A stretch of DNA of 52,817 nucleotides from Halieaceae bacterium (GTDB taxonomy: Bacteria > Pseudomonadota > Gammaproteobacteria > Pseudomonadales > Halieaceae). Below the pieces are notes generated by a model. That model ran no database searches. It had not been told where the DNA came from and worked only from the letters and a program-made list of their open reading frames with translations. Below are positions 51,449-52,817 of this stretch, piece by piece (position 1 is the stretch's first letter; every line of letters starts with the position of its first letter). The stretch lies in contig JABIZW010000161.1 in the NCBI GenBank assembly GCA_018666295.1, forward strand, positions 1-52,817. Reading direction: 5' to 3'. The translations under genes and the position numbers were made by a program.

Positions 51449-52817
51449 AAGCTGCAGATTGTCCCGGTATTGCGGACAGTAACTGCCGTGTGTAATCGCT
51501 TTCTGGCGTGTTGAATACGCGAGCCGTGTCACCCACTTCTTCAAGCTTGCCTCGGTAGAGCACTGCAACTCGATCGGCAATTTGGCGAATGACGGCGAGG
51601 TCATGAGACACAAAGAGCATCGTTAAGCCGTACTCGTCTTTGAGGTCCTTAAGCAGGTCTAAAATTTGTGCCTGAATAGTCACATCGAGGGCTGATACTG
51701 GTTCGTCTGCGACGATGAATTCTGGCTTTGTTGCCAGCGCTCGACCAATGGCAATCCGCTGACGTTGCCCACCGGAAAATTCGTGAGGGTATTTTTTAGC
51801 AAAGCTCCTTGCCAACCCGACGTTGTCCATCAGCGCTTTGATGGCATTGTCCAGATGTGAACGCGTGACAATTTTGTGGAGCAGTAGTGGCTCAGCAAGT
51901 GTGTCGTAAACGGTCATACGCGGGTTGAGCGATGCGTAGGGATCTTGGAAGATCATTTGCATTCGTCGGCGCAGCGCTTTTAGGTTGTTTCGGTCCAGTC
52001 CACCCACATCAATACCGTCAAAACTGATTCGGCCGTCGGTAATGGGGGTTAGGCGCAGTAGCGATCGGCCAAACGTCGACTTTCCGCTACCGGATTCGCC
52101 GACCAGTCCGAGGACCTCACCTTGACGGATGGTGAGTGAGACATCGTCAACCGCTTTGACGGGCTCTTCGGCGTTGTTGCTGGTGAAATAGGTCTTAAGA
52201 TTAGTCGCGGTAATTAAGTTGGGGCGGTCTGCGTCTGATTTAGGCGTCTCGCCACTCGGAATGGCCGCTAACAGCTTTTGCGTGTACGGGTGCTGCGCTT
52301 GCGAGAAGATCGCCGAAGGCGTGCCTTGCTCGACAACATGGCCTTTTTCCATCACCACAATATGATCGGCAATATCGGACACTACAGCCAGATCGTGACT
52401 GATGAAAAGAACCCCAATGTCTCGTTTGTCCTGAAGCGCTTTTATCAGTCGCAAGATTTGAGCTTGAATGGTGACGTCTAGTGCAGTTGTCGGCTCATCG
52501 GCAATTAATAACTTGGGTTCAGCAATGAGGGCCATAGCTATCATGACCCGCTGCCGCATACCGCCGGAGAATTCGAAAGGGTACGCCTGCATCGCGACTT
52601 CGGGATTCTGAATACCCACTTCATCTAAAAGCGCAATCGCACGCTGTGTTGCGGCCTCCTTGTTGGCGACGCCGTGCACAATCAGCGGCTCGATGAGTTG
52701 TTCACCAATTCGCATGTAGGGGTTTAGACAGGTCATTGGGTCTTGGAAGATCATGGCAATATCGGAACCACGAATGCCTCGGAGCTCACGCTCAGAGAGA
52801 CTGAGAAGGTCACGGCC
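51447..52817 (-). CDS. Oligopeptide/dipeptide ABC transporter, fused double ATPase (partial, 5' end off right edge)
   Basis: Energises uptake of peptides or related solutes by a Dpp/Opp/Yej-type importer. The frame is open to the right edge on the minus strand (456 residues visible, beginning GRDLLSLSERELRG), so the start and first Walker A lie outside. The first ATPase keeps FSGGMRQRVMIAMAL and LLIADEPTTALD. The second is complete: Walker A GLVGESGSGKSTFG, Q-loop MIFQDPYASLNPRM, signature FSGGQRQRIAIGRAL and Walker B FIVADEPVSALD. Each half has the oligopeptide-transporter extension (HPYTQKLLAAIPSG, ESDYTRQLLSAIPG). Tandem fusion resembles YejF or GsiA. Permease and binding-protein genes are not visible here. 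Confidence 0.93.
   Translation of the reverse strand, partial: GRDLLSLSERELRGIRGSDIAMIFQDPMTCLNPYMRIGEQLIEPLIVHGVANKEAATQRAIALLDEVGIQNPEVAMQAYPFEFSGGMRQRVMIAMALIAEPKLLIADEPTTALDVTIQAQILRLIKALQDKRDIGVLFISHDLAVVSDIADHIVVMEKGHVVEQGTPSAIFSQAQHPYTQKLLAAIPSGETPKSDADRPNLITATNLKTYFTSNNAEEPVKAVDDVSLTIRQGEVLGLVGESGSGKSTFGRSLLRLTPITDGRISFDGIDVGGLDRNNLKALRRRMQMIFQDPYASLNPRMTVYDTLAEPLLLHKIVTRSHLDNAIKALMDNVGLARSFAKKYPHEFSGGQRQRIAIGRALATKPEFIVADEPVSALDVTIQAQILDLLKDLKDEYGLTMLFVSHDLAVIRQIADRVAVLYRGKLEEVGDTARVFNTPESDYTRQLLSAIPGQSAA

Overview
The window is a chromosomal segment of a Gammaproteobacterium. The gene order secD-secF, suhB, trmJ, isc operon, ndk, rlmN, pilW, ispG, hisS, yfgM, bamB, der matches the block known from Pseudomonas-like genomes. 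The accessory genes (cobalamin uptake under a riboswitch, PhoD, glyoxylate shunt, many lipid genes) fit a marine heterotroph, perhaps of the OM60/NOR5 (Halieaceae) type. That placement is inference: there is no rRNA or other decisive marker here. No mobile element, tRNA, rRNA or CRISPR array was seen.

Layout. 1-2.3 kb: the end of an AlkA-type glycosylase gene, tadA and, convergent, mltF. 2.4-9.2 kb: purL, secD, secF. 9.2-16.1 kb: suhB (leftward), trmJ, and a complete isc operon (iscR-S-U-A-hscB-hscA-fdx) behind a near-consensus type-1 IscR operator. 16.2-24.3 kb: ndk, rlmN, pilW, ispG, hisS, yfgM, bamB, der, closely packed on the plus strand. 24.4-27.5 kb: aceA with a strong terminator, then an HxlR regulator overlapping an aldolase/adducin-like gene. 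27.5-30.8 kb, leftward: a cobalamin riboswitch, btuB, cobO and an unknown six-helix membrane protein. 30.8-33.1 kb: a DUF501 protein, a VOC protein, a 503-bp non-coding stretch and an unrecognised helical protein.

33.2-35.3 kb holds a fatty acid desaturase followed by the most unusual element of the window: a three-gene cassette encoding (i) an 87-residue precursor with a Sec signal peptide and then a textbook double-glycine-type leader, (ii) a 79-residue membrane protein and (iii) a C39 cysteine peptidase that has its own signal peptide and is not fused to an ABC transporter. This suggests a peptide matured in the periplasm by a free C39 protease. 35.4-41.1 kb, leftward: an M16C metallopeptidase, a glutaminyl cyclase and mnmC. 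41.2-47.8 kb: an unknown protein, a MaoC hydratase, fadD and hrpA, with a 12-bp repeat array between the divergent maoC and fadD genes. 47.8-52.8 kb: mlaA, dusA, an 11-bp-period repeat array resembling tandem Pho boxes, Tat-dependent phoD, and a partial oligopeptide ABC ATPase gene running off the right edge.

The working themes are Fe-S cluster assembly with Fe-S enzymes nearby (rlmN, ispG), envelope biogenesis (SecDF, BamB, YfgM, MlaA, PilW), tRNA modification (TadA, TrmJ, MnmC, DusA) and nutrient acquisition (B12, phosphate ester, peptide). Start sites were moved from the longest reading frame wherever family length, residue numbering, signal peptide or ribosome-binding site supported it. 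All functional calls rest on recognised motifs; no database search was run.
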